Assembly (NCBI GenBank): GCA_035236585.1 | Contig: CP141127.1 | Span: forward strand, 43,352,001 to 43,416,000 | Source: Warburgia ugandensis | Lineage: Eukaryota > Streptophyta > Magnoliopsida > Canellales > Canellaceae | DNA length: 64,000 bases | Reading direction: 5' to 3' | Part shown: positions 24,281-36,089 of the stretch, piece by piece | How the letters are laid out: each line of letters begins with the position of its first letter | How positions within the stretch are numbered: the first letter of the stretch is position 1 | The notes under the pieces: model-generated | The model's input: only the letters and a program-made list of their open reading frames with translations | What the model was told of the DNA's origin: nothing | Databases searched by the model: none | Position numbers and translations under genes: made by a program

Positions 24281-24900
24281 ATATATCAGCGAGAAGTAGC
24301 AGCCAACGGTATATCAGATACCTTGGGCTAGATGGCGATGGGACCATGACCAAAAGTAATAAAATATTTTGAATATGCTAGCAATGGTTATTGCTTTTAC
24401 ATGAAAGATCATGATAACTTAAGAGTGCAATAGAATAGTGGAGTTAGCTTAGTTGCCAATGCTATATTCTTTTCAAGTTCAAAGGATAACAGGGCAATAG
24501 TGGTGGATGATATTTATTACGGGGTTATAAGAGGGATTTCGGCCTTGGATTACACTTTCAGAATTGTGTTTGTGTTTAAGTGCAATTGGGTGGTACACAA
24601 CAACATAAGAACCTGATGCCCTTAGATTAACATTAGTTGGCCTCAATAAGATCAACTATAAAAGTGATCAATTTATTTTGGCATCTCAACCAAATCAAGA
24701 TTTTACATACAAGATGAACGTGATAAGAGATGGTCAATTGTTTTATCATCCTGTCTGAGGGATTTTTATGATGAAGATGATCTACGAGATACTAAAATAA
24801 ATTACCATTCTATTACCAAAACAATCTCATAAATCGAAGTAGTACTTGGTGAGAATGAGGATTATGTGTGTGACAGTGGTGAGAAATGTGCTTGGGTTTG
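24281..24900 (+). pseudogene. CACTA1 DUF4216 C-terminal region
   Basis: Readable pieces are GYCFYMKDHDNLRVQ with a stop, GVSLVANAIFFSSSKDNRAIVVDDIYYGVI (about 24440-24530), YTFRIVFVFKCNWV (about 24555-24600) and DQFILASQPNQ (about 24665). The order and words match the DUF4216 domain that ends plant TNP2 polyproteins. The 24000-24280 interval looks like an intron, followed by an exon edge. Stops and frame changes make it a pseudogene. Confidence 0.8.
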
Positions 24901-24950
24901 AAAACAATATATATTTTGGGGTATGTAGAATATGTATGTTATTTGCTGTA

Positions 24951-24972
24951 ATATATATATATATATATATAT
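24951..24972. repeat. (AT)n microsatellite
   Basis: About 11 uninterrupted AT units just downstream of the DUF4216 region. CACTA2 has a shorter AT run at the matching place (about 50780-50797). Confidence 0.9.
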
Positions 24973-24984
24973 AATTTCACATTT

Positions 24985-25870
24985 ATAGATAAACAACTTT
25001 AAAATTGTACACTTTTAGAGTCGTTTATTAGCAAATGACTTTAAAAGTGTACTCTTTTAAAGTTGTTTATCATATAAATGACTTCTTTATGTATAACAAA
25101 TTTAGCAACGAAAGAGATCGATCTCCTAAATTTACCATATTAATTATTTAACATCTTTGATTCCTAAATAACAATTTACAAATGTTTGAATTATGTGATT
25201 TGGTGTCAAGAAAACTAACCTTGAGCCCTTAACTCTAACCCCGAAGCCTATTCCCTGAACAATTGAACCCTGACCACTGAACACTTAGGTACGTACCGTG
25301 AACCCTTACTCTGAACCTTAGCCATAAGCCCTTAACCTAACCTTAAAACACTGTTCCCACAACACTTGAACCTTAAACCTTGAACACTTACATACGTACC
25401 CTAAACCTTGATGCCTAAACCCATGAATGAATATTTACTATTATCATAAAAAATCCAATTCATAATGTATTAATTGTTAGATATTGTGATCTACTAACAT
25501 AAAATTAATCAAATACATATATTCATTTAAAATTAATTAAGTGTAGATCAACCATGAACCTTAACACTAAGCCCTTAACTCTAACCCCAAACCCTATTCC
25601 TTGAACACTTGAACCCTAAACACTTATGTAAGTACCCTGAACCTTAACCCTAAGCCCTTAACCTAACCTAACCCATGAGTCAATGTCGACTATCATAAAA
25701 ATTCTGTTTCATTGTCTTTTGCTTATTAAATATTGTGAAGTACTAACATAAGAGGTGTTTATATATTTTGAGTAAAAAAATTATAAAAATTTGTATACTT
25801 TTAAAGTTGTTTATAGAAAAACAACTTTATAAGTATACACTTTTAAAGATATTTTACATATAAATGACTT
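24985..25870. repeat. CACTA1 internal tandem array with telomere-like motifs
   Basis: Just over one copy of a unit that is repeated about five times in CACTA2 (47215-50690). Each unit has a palindromic GACTTTAAAAGT pair, an AT-rich spacer (TAATTATTTAACATCTTTGATT) and a run of CCCTAAACC, CCCTGAACC and CCCTTAACC words (25200-25430 and 25555-25680). Those words are degenerate relatives of the plant telomere repeat CCCTAAA. No coding potential. Confidence 0.85.
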
Positions 25871-25924
25871 CTTTATGTACCCTAACTTAAACCACAAAAT
25901 AGACTTCCCTCCATGCCTGACTTA

Positions 25925-26425
25925 CACAAAAAAAAAATTGAGGGAGAAGAAAGAAAAGGAGAAGAGGAACAAGGAAGGAGAGGAGAAGAGGGGTGGTATA
26001 TATCGTGTTGGTTGGCGGGTGGGGCTGGACGTTGGAGGAGGGAAGCTGGGTTGGGGCAGGGGAAGGGGAGGGGAGCTGGGTCCGGCAAGGAGGGGTGGGC
26101 CAGGGAGGAGGAGGGGACCTAGGTTCAGGTGGGCCAGGGGTGGGGTGGGAATGGGTTCCATTGGGTGGGGGAGGGGAGCTGGGGTCGGGCAAGGCGGGAC
26201 GGGACGGGGGGAGAGGAGTGGAGCCGGGTTTGGTTAGGTGGGGGATGAGTTGGGTTCCAACTAGGGGAGGAGGGGAGCTGGGTTCGGGAGGGCTAGGGGG
26301 TGGAGATGGGTTCCAATAGGGAAGGGAAGAGGGGACCTGGGTTCCGGCATGGTAGTGGGTAGGGTGGTGGGGAACTAGGTTCTGATGAAGGGGGTGGGGG
26401 GGGGGGCAGCGGTGGGTTACTGCTA
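25925..26425 (+). repeat. G-rich purine minisatellite between the two CACTA1 genes
   Basis: A strongly strand-biased G-rich tract of repeated GGGGAGCTGGGTT and GGTGGGnATGGGTTCCA-like units. Four G-runs with short loops (for example 26163-26184) could form a G-quadruplex. Long open frames on both strands here are low-complexity Gly/Trp or Pro/Ser readings and are not convincing genes. CACTA2 has the inverse C-rich tract at 46830-47160. The coordinates are where the composition changes and are approximate. Confidence 0.8.
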
Positions 26426-27716
26426 TTTATTGATTGATTTCAAACTTTCATGGCTCTTTGCAAAATTAAGTTATTCATGTGCAAACCCTAACGTTGGAGG
26501 TATTTATTCAGAGGAATCAAAGCTAACAAGTGCGATCTTACAGGTGCTTGATTGCTTCCTTTTTTCTTTTATTTCTTAACATCTCTGGTAATAACATCTT
26601 ATAACTCCAATACATGTTTCTATTTTCATTTTATTTACTTTCTTAGTTAAATCAAAACCAATCTCTCTTAGGCTAGGTGGTGTACCTTTAAAATTACTTG
26701 CACGTGCACAAATCAAAGTAATAATTGCATGTGAGAGAGGCTAACCCCATGAGGAATCATAAGAAATTTCCAGTTGATTTGATCTTATTTAAGTTGCTTA
26801 GCTTAGTTAAAGAAATATTGCTTCGATAAACATGGAATTCAAACAACATGGAATGAGAAACATGCATAAAATTAGACACATGAGCTAAAAGAAACTTTCT
26901 AAAAATAAATATTTCCAATGGAAATAGAAACTTTCCTAACTAACATGAATTAAATTAAAAAAATAATTCGAAACTAAAATGAATGATTCTAGGAAGCTTT
27001 AATTAAGGAAACTTTGCTAAAATGAAACTTTCCTAAACTAACACTTTCTTAATCCTAAAACTTTCTAAAAATACAACATTCTAAAACTAAACAAAGAAAT
27101 GTTCTACAGTTAAAATATGATGCAAATAACTAAACAAGTAATGTTAAACTATCATGAAACAAGGGAACAATAAACCGCTTAAAGACAAACTATCATGAGT
27201 AAGAAAATGGCTGATTTGTCTGGAATAAAAGTTTGTTAACATGGGATATAACCAAAATGCTAAGTAAACTATCTAAAAAGATAAAGTGGTTCTTAAGAAA
27301 TCGAGTAAATAAAGTTTGTGGACTTCTCAAAATTATGTATGACTCATGAAAGGTAAAATTCCACGAGTAAGATACTCATGAAACTTAAATCAAGCAAGGA
27401 ATGAAATGACATGGTGCATGTGATTCAAGACATGAAACGTGATCATATAACCAAAATTTTAATGAACTACAAGCATGCAAATAACCAAGAGAAACTTACA
27501 TGAATCATAAACTTTATTTGATGAACATCTAACATAAGTTAAGCTTATCACTACTTGTGAATACCTACACCCACTAAGAGATGTGAACTCGAAGTAGTGG
27601 AGTTAAAGACTAGTGAAAGGTTTATCAGATTTGTAGCCCCTTTATGAATATCTATACTAAGCAGGGAAATACTTTTCATGCATCCTTTATATACTTTCCT
27701 TAATATTAAGGACATC
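26426..27716 (+). other. CACTA1 5' part of the second gene: probable exon and intron
   Basis: No long frame, but it is colinear with CACTA2 46780-45450 (minus). A conserved short block at about 26487-26545 (GGAGGTATTTATTCAGAGGA ... ATCTTACAGGTGCTTGATTG) looks like an exon end followed by a GT donor. Another block at 27565-27690 (CACCCACTAAGAGATGTGAA ... GGAAATACTTTTCATGCATC) matches 45600-45480. The remaining AT-rich sequence is intron-like. The gene is cut at 27716 by the gypsy insertion. Confidence 0.55.
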
Positions 27717-27721
27717 GGTCT

Positions 27722-30707
27722 TGAGACGGCTTGGGTTTTCATAACACTTTTTAAATACAAAAGACACTAACTTAGCGAGCTCAATCTCTAATAAAATCAT
27801 TTTGAAAGAGTAAACAATAGCAGAAGAATTTTTTCTTTTAAATTCACTTTGAAAAACCTTGAGTATCATTTTTCTTTCTCAAAAGTAAGGATTCTCGATG
27901 AAATGAGTGCTCATTTCTACCGAAAATCTAGTAGAGTTTCCTCCATTTTTCGGACATATGACATTTAACGCATGTCATTGGAAAGTACTTGATATACATT
28001 CATTGACAATTTTAAAATATAATTGGAGACTTTGTCTCCTTTCCATACATCTAATAGAATTAAACAAATTACTCAAAACAAAACATACCCAGAACCTCCA
28101 CATCACAACCTAGTCACATAAGTCTTCCAAATTCCCATAATTACATACAATGTAGTCTCTTTCTCATTGGATACCATAACTTCAATTTAAAATCCAATTC
28201 TTACTTGACCTTTTCCAAACCTTCCGTTGGTGCACTCCTGTCAATAAGCAGCTCTTATTCCTTGGGAGTCCTCTGTTCTGAGATATTATCAACATGTCAA
28301 ACCTGGTACTATTCTCTGTATCTAAGGCATTGCAAACCAAAGCAATGCCTCATTAAGCAATTGCTTGTGTAGGTGGAATAAGACAAAATTTTATATAAAC
28401 AAAATCATGATAATTCTATATAAATCAATTTGTCCATGCTGAATCATGCAAACACAATTCAATTATCATTTAACTTGAATCATTCAACATTCATCAAAAT
28501 CATGAATCCATGCCAAAATGGAAGAAATACCAATGCATCAGTACAAAACTCATTCTTTGAAATGCAAGGTATGCAGTCACATGTCAAACTCACAAATCAT
28601 TTTCATTTCCTGATATCAGTCTTTGCTCCTACGAGCCATTTCACATTACCAAATACCAATGCATTATTGTGTGTATCAAGTACGTAGCAAACAATATTAT
28701 CCTCTTTGGTGCAGTGAGTCAGCCAATGGGTTAAACCCAAAGACACACCTCAAGAATTTGCTCCTGAGAGACAGGTAGCTTGTCCAACCAGAAGGCCCAC
28801 CCACCTCATAATGACGCCTCAAAACATGTCAAATTCCCCAAACAATAGGGCTAAACTCTCAGGGATCAGTAGCTTGTCTAGCTGGGAACTAGTAGCTTAT
28901 CTAGCCCAAAGGCTCACCCACATCATAATGACTCCATGGCCTACCCACATCATCATCATCAAACAGCAAACAATGGAGCTAAATTCTCAAGGACCAATAG
29001 CTTGTCCAGCTAGGAACTAGTAACTTGTTCAGCCCCAAGGCCCACCCACATCATAATGACTCCATGGTCCGCCCACATCATAACAACCCCTTTCACTCAT
29101 ATGAGCCATTTCACAATTTCCTGGTATCAGTTTTATATTTTCTCACATAGTTCACAATAATTCATAGCTTATGCATAAATAGTTTAATCATGATTCAATT
29201 TCAGTATGCACATTCATCTTATCTTTCATATAAACTGACAAGACTCATTTTAATGATTGAAATTCATATACACATGCATATATAGCTAAAATCATAGCAA
29301 TCTTAATTCCACCTACCTCAAATGGTGCTCTTCTAGTTCACTGACGCAAATACACTATTTAGTTCACATATGCATTCCCAATCAATCACACCTGTTTAAA
29401 ATACAAAAACACATTCAGATATATAATTCTAGGATTTCTCTTAGCTTTTCTAGTATAAAAGCTCCCTTTATGTTAATCCCTGGCACTAGTCATCACAAGG
29501 TGAAGTGATAGTGCTTATTTCTATGCTGAAGGCATTTCATTAGCTATTGGTTGATACTTAATTGAATGACAACCAGTTACTAGATTTCCAATCCACACCA
29601 TTGGCCCTAGATTGGCTATCCCCCATTCATCTTAAATAATTATAAGTTGTTTTCATTGTCCAGTGGCCTTATCTTGAATTTTTTCATGTATCTTAACTCA
29701 TTAAAGGTTAGGGTACACCATGGTGGCGTCTGATCACCATTTAGAAGTGCCAGGTCCTTATTACTCTACTGTTTGATCAGATAGTTTAGATTTTTCCTAT
29801 CAATTTTAATCTAGATTCTTCAATTTGTGTCGTATCCTAGCAGTTTTAGTGCTCTAGAACTCATCCGCAGTGTGTGATCATTGATCAGACATTGAAAAGT
29901 TACTATGTTAAAAGTACCCGATCAGATGACTGAGATTGTTCACTTAATTTTTTTAGCTTAGATTGATGATCTCGGTCGATTTCAGGCTTTATCAAGTACT
30001 TACTTACCTAATCCTAAGTTTGGATTAAGAAATGGATGGTTAGATCCCTTAAATCTAGATTCAGCATAAAAATGCATGGATTTAACAAAATTCATCAAAT
30101 CAAAAGTTGAGTTTTGTAGATCTTACCCTCCAAATGCATTTTCGTCTTTGGAATGAGCTAGATCAGCTCTGAACTGCTGGAAAAACCCTCCCACCTAGGC
30201 ATGTGATGATCTCTCTTGCAATCCAGCGTTCAACTTGTCTCGAATTTCCCCTTGAACTTAGGGCTTTTGGTTGCCTCTCTCAGCTGAATAGAATGACCAG
30301 CTCGGATCATCGATCTGAGAGTCATCTTCTCTGGAGACAGCCTAAAATCTCCAGCAAACCCTCACTATTTCCTCTTCTTTAACCAGCGTACCAGCCTTCT
30401 TCAGTAACCTGGCACTCTCTCCCTCTTCTCCTCTCCTTCTTCTCCTTCTCCCTTCTCCTCTCCTCCTCTTTCTTTCCTGTCAGGCTTTTCCCTCTTCGTT
30501 AGGCTTCTTCCACCTTTTTCAAGTTTTTCAAGTGTGGGAAAAACAAACCCAACATTGTGCCAAGTTCCCTTAAGTGAGGGGGTGCTAATATCAAATCTAA
30601 CCCCCTTCATTTAAGGCATTTTATCATTTTTACAAAATTGCCACTCATATTCAAATAATCATATCTCCCCCATTCGAACTCTAATTTCAACAAAATTTGT
30701 GTAGTTA
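27722..30707 (-). repeat. LTR of the truncated gypsy element, first segment
   Basis: The LTR continues at 32893-33041 after the inserted solo LTR. It shares with the other minus-strand LTRs the AAGGCATTGCAAACCAAAGC / AATGCCTCATTAAGCAATTG block (28325-28365; compare 9230-9265). A local repeat at 28790-29080 contains several CACATCATAATGACTCCATG and TAGCTTGTCCAGC copies. The CTCCTTCTCC-type pyrimidine run at 30420-30475 gives open frames that are not genes. Confidence 0.72.
30703..30707. repeat. Target-site duplication, left copy (AGTTA)
   Basis: AGTTA precedes the solo LTR and is repeated exactly at 32888-32892. Confidence 0.88.
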
Positions 30708-31135
30708 TATAATGACTCCAATTTTGTAAAATTAAAATCCCAAGTTAGCAATGAAAAGTTCAGGTTTTCAAGATAAGGGTATTTTGGTCATTTCACTATT
30801 CAACTTGACTGAACCCAGAAATTTGGTCCTAAAAATGGTACCATTAGGTGCATCTCGGAAAAAGGAATCCAACAAGACCAAAATCACCCAAAACGGAGTT
30901 AAAATGAGCAAGTTATGGCACTTTGAAGTTCAGGGGCAAAAATGTAATTTTTACTAAAAAACGGATTTAGCTTGCAAAGCACAAGGGCCCGTTTTGATAC
31001 GAGCACCCCTCATCTTCAACCTCCTAGGGGGTTCTAGAACGGCAGTGATTGGAGGAGAAATCATCACCATTCTAGAGATTTCTCCACCATCATTCAAGGG
31101 TGTTGAGAGCCCCCTTCAGAACCATCTTATAGCTC

Positions 31136-31143
31136 TATAAATA
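31136..31143 (+). promoter_or_regulatory. LTR TATA box of the solo LTR
   Basis: TATAAATA about 428 bp from the LTR start, at the same relative place as in the 4121 LTR. Confidence 0.65.
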
Positions 31144-31513
31144 AAGCTCTTGGGTGCCTCTAATGGAAGCCCAAAAGCTTGGGAAAAACCCATTTTGGAG
31201 AAGCAACCAAGAGGAAAAAAGTGGAGAAAAACCCAACAACGAGCCAGGTATGCCCAAGATCCCTCAAAACCCATCTTCACATTAGTCCTAGGCTCAGTTT
31301 CCTTATGTTTTTGCTAGGCTCAGTTTCCCTAAGTTTTTGCATAAAAAATCATGCAAAATAGAGCCCTAGAGAGTCACAAAGGACCCAGGGACGATCCCTA
31401 GGCCGCACTAGTTCGACAGGGTCGAACCAGGGCATCCCAAGGACGCCCTGGTCCCCCAACGAGCGAAACGCTACCCACCACACAGAACACGTTGACCGCG
31501 TTCGAGAGAAACC

Positions 31514-31541
31514 AGCGGGCGCGTCCATGGATGCGCCCGCT
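31514..31541. other. GC-rich near-perfect palindrome in the solo LTR
   Basis: A 28-bp inverted repeat centred on CCATGG (AGCGGGCGCGTCC / GGATGCGCCCGCT) with one mismatched pair. It could fold as a hairpin in RNA or DNA. The other family-A LTR keeps only a decayed form at about 4886-4914. Confidence 0.6.
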
Positions 31542-33041
31542 AGGGTGCACGCTGCTAACACGCAGCGCGCTAGCATTCTGGGATTTCCACCTCTTAAAGG
31601 CCCTTATGTACATGTGATACTAAAAAGCTTATAACTTGAGATCTAGAGCTCCGATTGAGGCGCCGCGAAAGGCGTTGTGTTCGTGTCAACGACACAGACA
31701 CACCCAAACTATAAAATCCTTGATCAAGGCCCAATTAAAGATAGACATGACCCTTAGAATAGGGTGGTGGCACGTGGCCGCTAGACCTTTGGAAAACTGA
31801 TGATACCAAGGCCCAATTAGGACCTTTGGACACCCATAGGCATGGGGATGAACCCTTAATGCCTAAGTAATAAGACTAACCACTCTAAAACCTATAAAAG
31901 ATAGGCCAAACTAACCTTGATTGCTCAAACCATGTTCAGGAGCATACGAGGACAAAGGGGTTAGCGTGACCTAGCCAGGTAGGTGCTCTATCGCTACTAG
32001 ACTTTTTAAAAGAGCCATGATTGTTTTAATAATACATGTTTTAAGTATATGACTTGTTTAGCATGACTTAATTCAGCATATGATAAATGCTTTATGCATA
32101 TATATGTTTTATAAATAATTGCATATACATTATGCATAGATATGTTTTGCAAACAATTGCATACATTGTATGATTTGTGAAGCATTGAGTTTTTGAAAGA
32201 CTGCATGTCCTTGACGGTTACCGAAAGACGCTGGAGTGCCCAAAAGATGCTGGGTAGGTAGTTGTGAGGGCCAGGCAGTTGTGAGGGACCCGACTTGGAT
32301 TCAATGAAGCATCTTATGCATATCATTATGTTATGATATATATATGATACTTTCGACTTGGATTATGTGATTTCCTTAAGTCGTCAATATTCCAATTCGA
32401 TGATGGTTTTTAATCTCGATAATGAACTTGAGTATTCAGACATGCACATGTTTTGAAAGAACCATATGATTTTAAACATCGCTTGCATTATAAAACTAGT
32501 AGTGATAGACTCCTACTGAGTATAGTATATACTCACCCAATCCTCAACATTTTTCAGACACAAAGTAAACACTTAAGGGCAAGGAACGCTTGTGATAAAA
32601 GACACCTAGACTAAGTGCAAGTAAGTAAACCCCTACCTTATCTTTCATTGTTGCTTGATTGTAGTTACTCTCTATAGCTGAGGCTATGACTAACACTTTC
32701 TTGGGAATAATGTTGATTTAAAATTATGCCATGGCTAGATAAATTGAAAAATGTATTTTGACACTCGAGGTTTTTACGAAGGATTGTTTTCCAAAAGAAA
32801 AAGACATTTCATGCATTTCATATTTATAAAACAAGAGATCTCGCCTTTTTATCAAATTTGCATCATATAAAAATCAAGGTCATCACAAGTTAGTATCATC
32901 TTTTTTAGTACTATCCAATTATGGAGGTCTAAATGCTAAATTAGATGTCTAACCATCCTTTTACTTATATGATCTTTTCTTCCCAATATACTATTTTCTA
33001 AGATTCACTCAAATGACATTTAAAATTTTTAGGATATTACA

Positions 33042-34985
33042 TTCTTACCTCCTTATATGAATTTTGTCCTCAAAATTCTTTCCATGTTATTCTTTAGACA
33101 CTTCTAAAAATATTCCCATATCATAAGATAACTAATCGTGTCAACAATACTAGCATTAGCATCAATAAACAAACAATTTCACAACATACCATCTCTCGAT
33201 ACAGCATATCACATATTAATCGATAAATGGAAAACCATTTCAGATTAAACAACTCAGAATTCAATTACAACATGTCATAACCAAATATAGTGCGATTAAC
33301 ATCAACCAAACTCTCATCTAGAAGTTAGTTATTTATATTCAACTTAGTATCGGTACAATCACTACATCAATAAAATCCAAGCATCTCAGCTCATCAAAAG
33401 GCAAATCTATGCCAAATCTATTATAGAGCATATCAACTCAACCATAGTCAATCACTTACCAAATCAAAACCAAAGCATACAGCTCACCAACAGGCAATCA
33501 TATGTAGTCAAAACTAGAGCATACCAACTCACCAACAAGGACTTTTTGATAATGAAAATCAATCCGCAACACGATCATATTATAAGCACCTAGAAGCCTA
33601 CCACCTAGAAGCTCATTGCGTAGAAGCCTACTAATGCCTCACGCACCCACCCTCATCGGCTACTCATAAGTATAGATTGTAAATTGAATTGTAATTGCTT
33701 ATAAGAGAATAACCTCACATAATATTACACATCACTGATATCTTGGTAAAACTCAATTACTTGGTGCTAGCAGTTCATAAGATTAAGGAACTATGAACCT
33801 CAATCACCAGTTTGGCTAATGTTAGCCCATCATAGTGTCAATAAATTACCTCTTTATCATTCAAGGTATTGTGGTAAAGGGAATTCACTTTCTCTAACCA
33901 TAACTCAATGCTATAGATGTTTGCAACAAACGATGAGTCAATAGACTTTCTAAATTTATGCACAATAATTCTTGGTGTCCCTCTCTGCTCTCTATTCATG
34001 AAGTATATGACAATACTATCTATTAATACAATCATGGTTCATCAAATAACATTTGAAAGTTCAACCCATCATATCCATACATTCTGTTAGTGTATTGGTT
34101 CCACCAAATGATACTATCCAGAAATCGTAACAATCATAACAAGTTCTAAAAAATCATCTTAAAGACGTCATACTTAGAATCCTAGGTTGGTTATAACCAC
34201 ATCTCAAATCAATCTCAACAAATACCATGCACCATTCTGAGTTGGTCAGATAAATCATCAATATACAATTAAGAATATCAGTTCTCTACTACGGTACTAT
34301 GAAACCAAGGACAATCTATCTTTCTTCTCACGAAGAAGACAAATGCACTTTATGAAGAGCCACTAGGCCTGTTATAATCCTTATTAAATGATCGTATAGC
34401 TGGAGCTTTTCCATCTCAGTTGGGCCATCCCATATGGCATTCTGGGTAAATAATACTATACCTGATGCCAAATCCACTTCAAAATCATTCTCTAGTGGAA
34501 ATATCATGAAAACTCCTTTAGGCAAGACTACAAATTCTTGCACATCATCTTTGTGCTCAATCTATGGCTACTAATGGCCCTCCATTGTCACAAAAACTAG
34601 AATAAAACTTGGCACTCTGTGAAAAATACCACACTGCCTTCTAGGTAGGATCAGCCAATCCATCCCAAAGATGACATCATAATCCACCATATCAATTAGG
34701 ATGGGTCCATCATTCATCATCTCTCTCTTAGTATGTTCATAGGTAACTCTTAAAAGTACTCATTAGCCTCCAATAACTCTCCACCATCTAGTTTAAAGCC
34801 CATGCTTGCCTCAAAATAATAGCAAAAACTCATCACTGCTAATGTGGCCCATCTCTGTCCTGATCCCAATGTCAATCTGTCTGACTCACTATCCTCTGGG
34901 GTAGTCTCTAAAGGAATGTACTGACTCACCACAGTCATGCATCTAAAGGATTTTTGTTGTAATGGTGATTGCTAATACTATTACC
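33042..34985 (-). pseudogene. Protease and gag remnant of the truncated gypsy element
   Basis: On the minus strand, 34651-34690 encodes VDYDVIFGMDWL, a characteristic segment of gypsy protease. About 34923-34943 encodes a DCGES stretch followed by VHSFRDYP, a zinc knuckle whose last Cys is now Tyr. Downstream of protease, the open frame 34543-34328 (starting VQEFVVLPKGVFMIF after a stop-free lead-in) has no domain I recognise. It is positionally matched at 13110-12880 in the other element. No RT or integrase motif is seen as far as the LTR at 33041. Confidence 0.65.
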
Positions 34986-35520
34986 AATGAAAGATGAGGC
35001 ATTTGGTGGGCTATACTGGGAACAAGTTTGCAGATGAAACAACTGCTCAAATTACTTTGCCCATAGTAAGTGGTTCCACTTGTCTATAAATTTTTTACAA
35101 TTAATTAGATCAAATGAACATGTCTTTCTAATTAAATTTTACTAGAAATTCTTACCCAAGAAAGCCCTACTATAAGAACTTTAAGTAGTATTGCTGCTAA
35201 GGATGACATCCTGTATAGGGCTTTGGGCAATAAGAAGGACCACCCTAGTCAAGTTAGGGGCCTGGGTCACGGTGTTGTTCCTTCTAAATTCTTTGGCAGA
35301 GGACATATACCTAAAGTTCAAGATGATGAGGAGGCCTACAATGATAAATGGTGATGTTACTCCAACCCTAGCTCATAATACTTACAGCCCCATTGTACCT
35401 CCATCACATGTGAGCTGCAATTCCCCAACTAAAGAAGATAATGAAGGACATTTGCCTCCCCTCAAAAAAGAAATTCCTACACAGGAGGTATATACATAGA
35501 CAAAACTACAAATTTTCAAT
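34986..35520 (+). pseudogene. CACTA1 second gene: Transposase_24/Ptta-like segment
   Basis: It resumes after the gypsy fragment with MRHLVGYTGNKFADET-like text and then DDILYRALGNKKDHPSQVRGLGHGVVPSKFFG in broken frames (35195-35305). This is close to GVRGMGHGIIPSKFFGK of CACTA3 and to CACTA2 44261-44100. It runs into NSPTKEDNEGHLPPLKKEIPTQEVYT (35415-35499). The upstream part present in CACTA2 (44400-45450) is deleted here. Plant Ptta-type proteins are annotated as transposase-associated; the exact activity is uncertain. Confidence 0.7.
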
Positions 35521-35539
35521 ATCCCTTTGTAATAATTCT

Positions 35540-35870
35540 ATATATCAACCTCTGCATCACATATTTGATTTGCAAGTGGGTCAATGCCTGATGACCTTGG
35601 ATTTCTGTCAAAATATCATGATAATTGGTTTATGCTATGATCATGAATCAAATGTTTTGCATGGAATTAGTATGCCACCACATACGAAGTGGGTGTCCAT
35701 TACCATGGCTTTGAATGATAATGCTTACCTACTATTCCCATTAGAAATGAAAAATATTATAACCATTGGGCAAGCAGTAGCATATTATGCCACTTGGCCA
35801 AAGGCACTAGTCATTCCCATAGAGTCCACGATATGTATATTATCATACTACCTTCCTCATTAATATTTTT
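35540..35870 (+). pseudogene. CACTA1 second gene: DUF8039-like domain
   Basis: Part of the open frame 35441-35863. It reads VGQCLMTLDFCQNIMIIG, then SNVLHGISMPPHTKWVSI and PLEMKNIITIGQAVAYYATW. This short beta-rich domain is repeated in CACTA2 (43780-43466) and CACTA3 (38950-39210). From memory it resembles DUF8039, a domain found next to Ulp1-type proteases in plant transposon proteins. That name is a recollection, not a search result. Confidence 0.6.
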
Positions 35871-36089
35871 TTACTAATGACCTCATTTAATTGTTTAATA
35901 ACTACATACGGTTAATCAGTAACAAAATACGACACTGAGATCGGTTGCCATTCTAGTGTCACCTATGGCTACTACACCAATGGAATAGGTACTTGTATAT
36001 ATCTTTGTTTTTACTTTCATCATAAATTAGGGCCTCTTCATAGATTAATTATTTAGTTAAATTTTTTTACGTCTTTTATAGTAGCTGAC

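Larger units (their letters stand above)
30708..32887 (+). mobile_element. Solo LTR, family A
   Basis: It is homologous over its length to 4121-6793: TATAATGACTCC start, the GGAAAAAGGAATCCAACAAG block at 30859, the TATA box, ACTCCTACTGAGTATAG near 32510, and the TCATCACA end. It is flanked by AGTTA duplications, so it is what remains after recombination between the two LTRs of a full element. It lacks a block present at about 5880-6130 in the other copy. Its first dinucleotide is TA, not TG, which suggests mutation since insertion. Confidence 0.9.
27722..34985 (-). mobile_element. Truncated minus-strand gypsy element (3' LTR plus part of internal region)
   Basis: It begins TGAGACGGCTTGGG at 27722, like the TGAGATGACATGGG start of the 53891 LTR. 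Its LTR ends AGGATATTACA at 33041, and the internal region follows with the usual ACCTCCTT...TTTTGTCCTC purine-tract context. The internal region aligns with 11436-13800 of the 8863-18421 element and then stops at about 34985, where CACTA1 resumes. The 5' LTR, primer site and most of gag are gone, together with about 1 kb of CACTA1, so a deletion took out that side. A solo LTR is inserted within its LTR. Confidence 0.75.

Noticed and set aside
24985-25870. Possible true interstitial telomere or chromosome-end fusion, because of CCCTAA words
   Set aside because: The words are degenerate, short and embedded in a CACTA tandem unit that recurs at 47215-50690, so they belong to the transposon.
25882-26319. 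Gly/Trp-rich and Pro/Ser-rich open frames on both strands
   Set aside because: They follow from the G-rich minisatellite. The CACTA2 counterpart (46846-47106) has a different low-complexity reading, so no conserved protein is supported.
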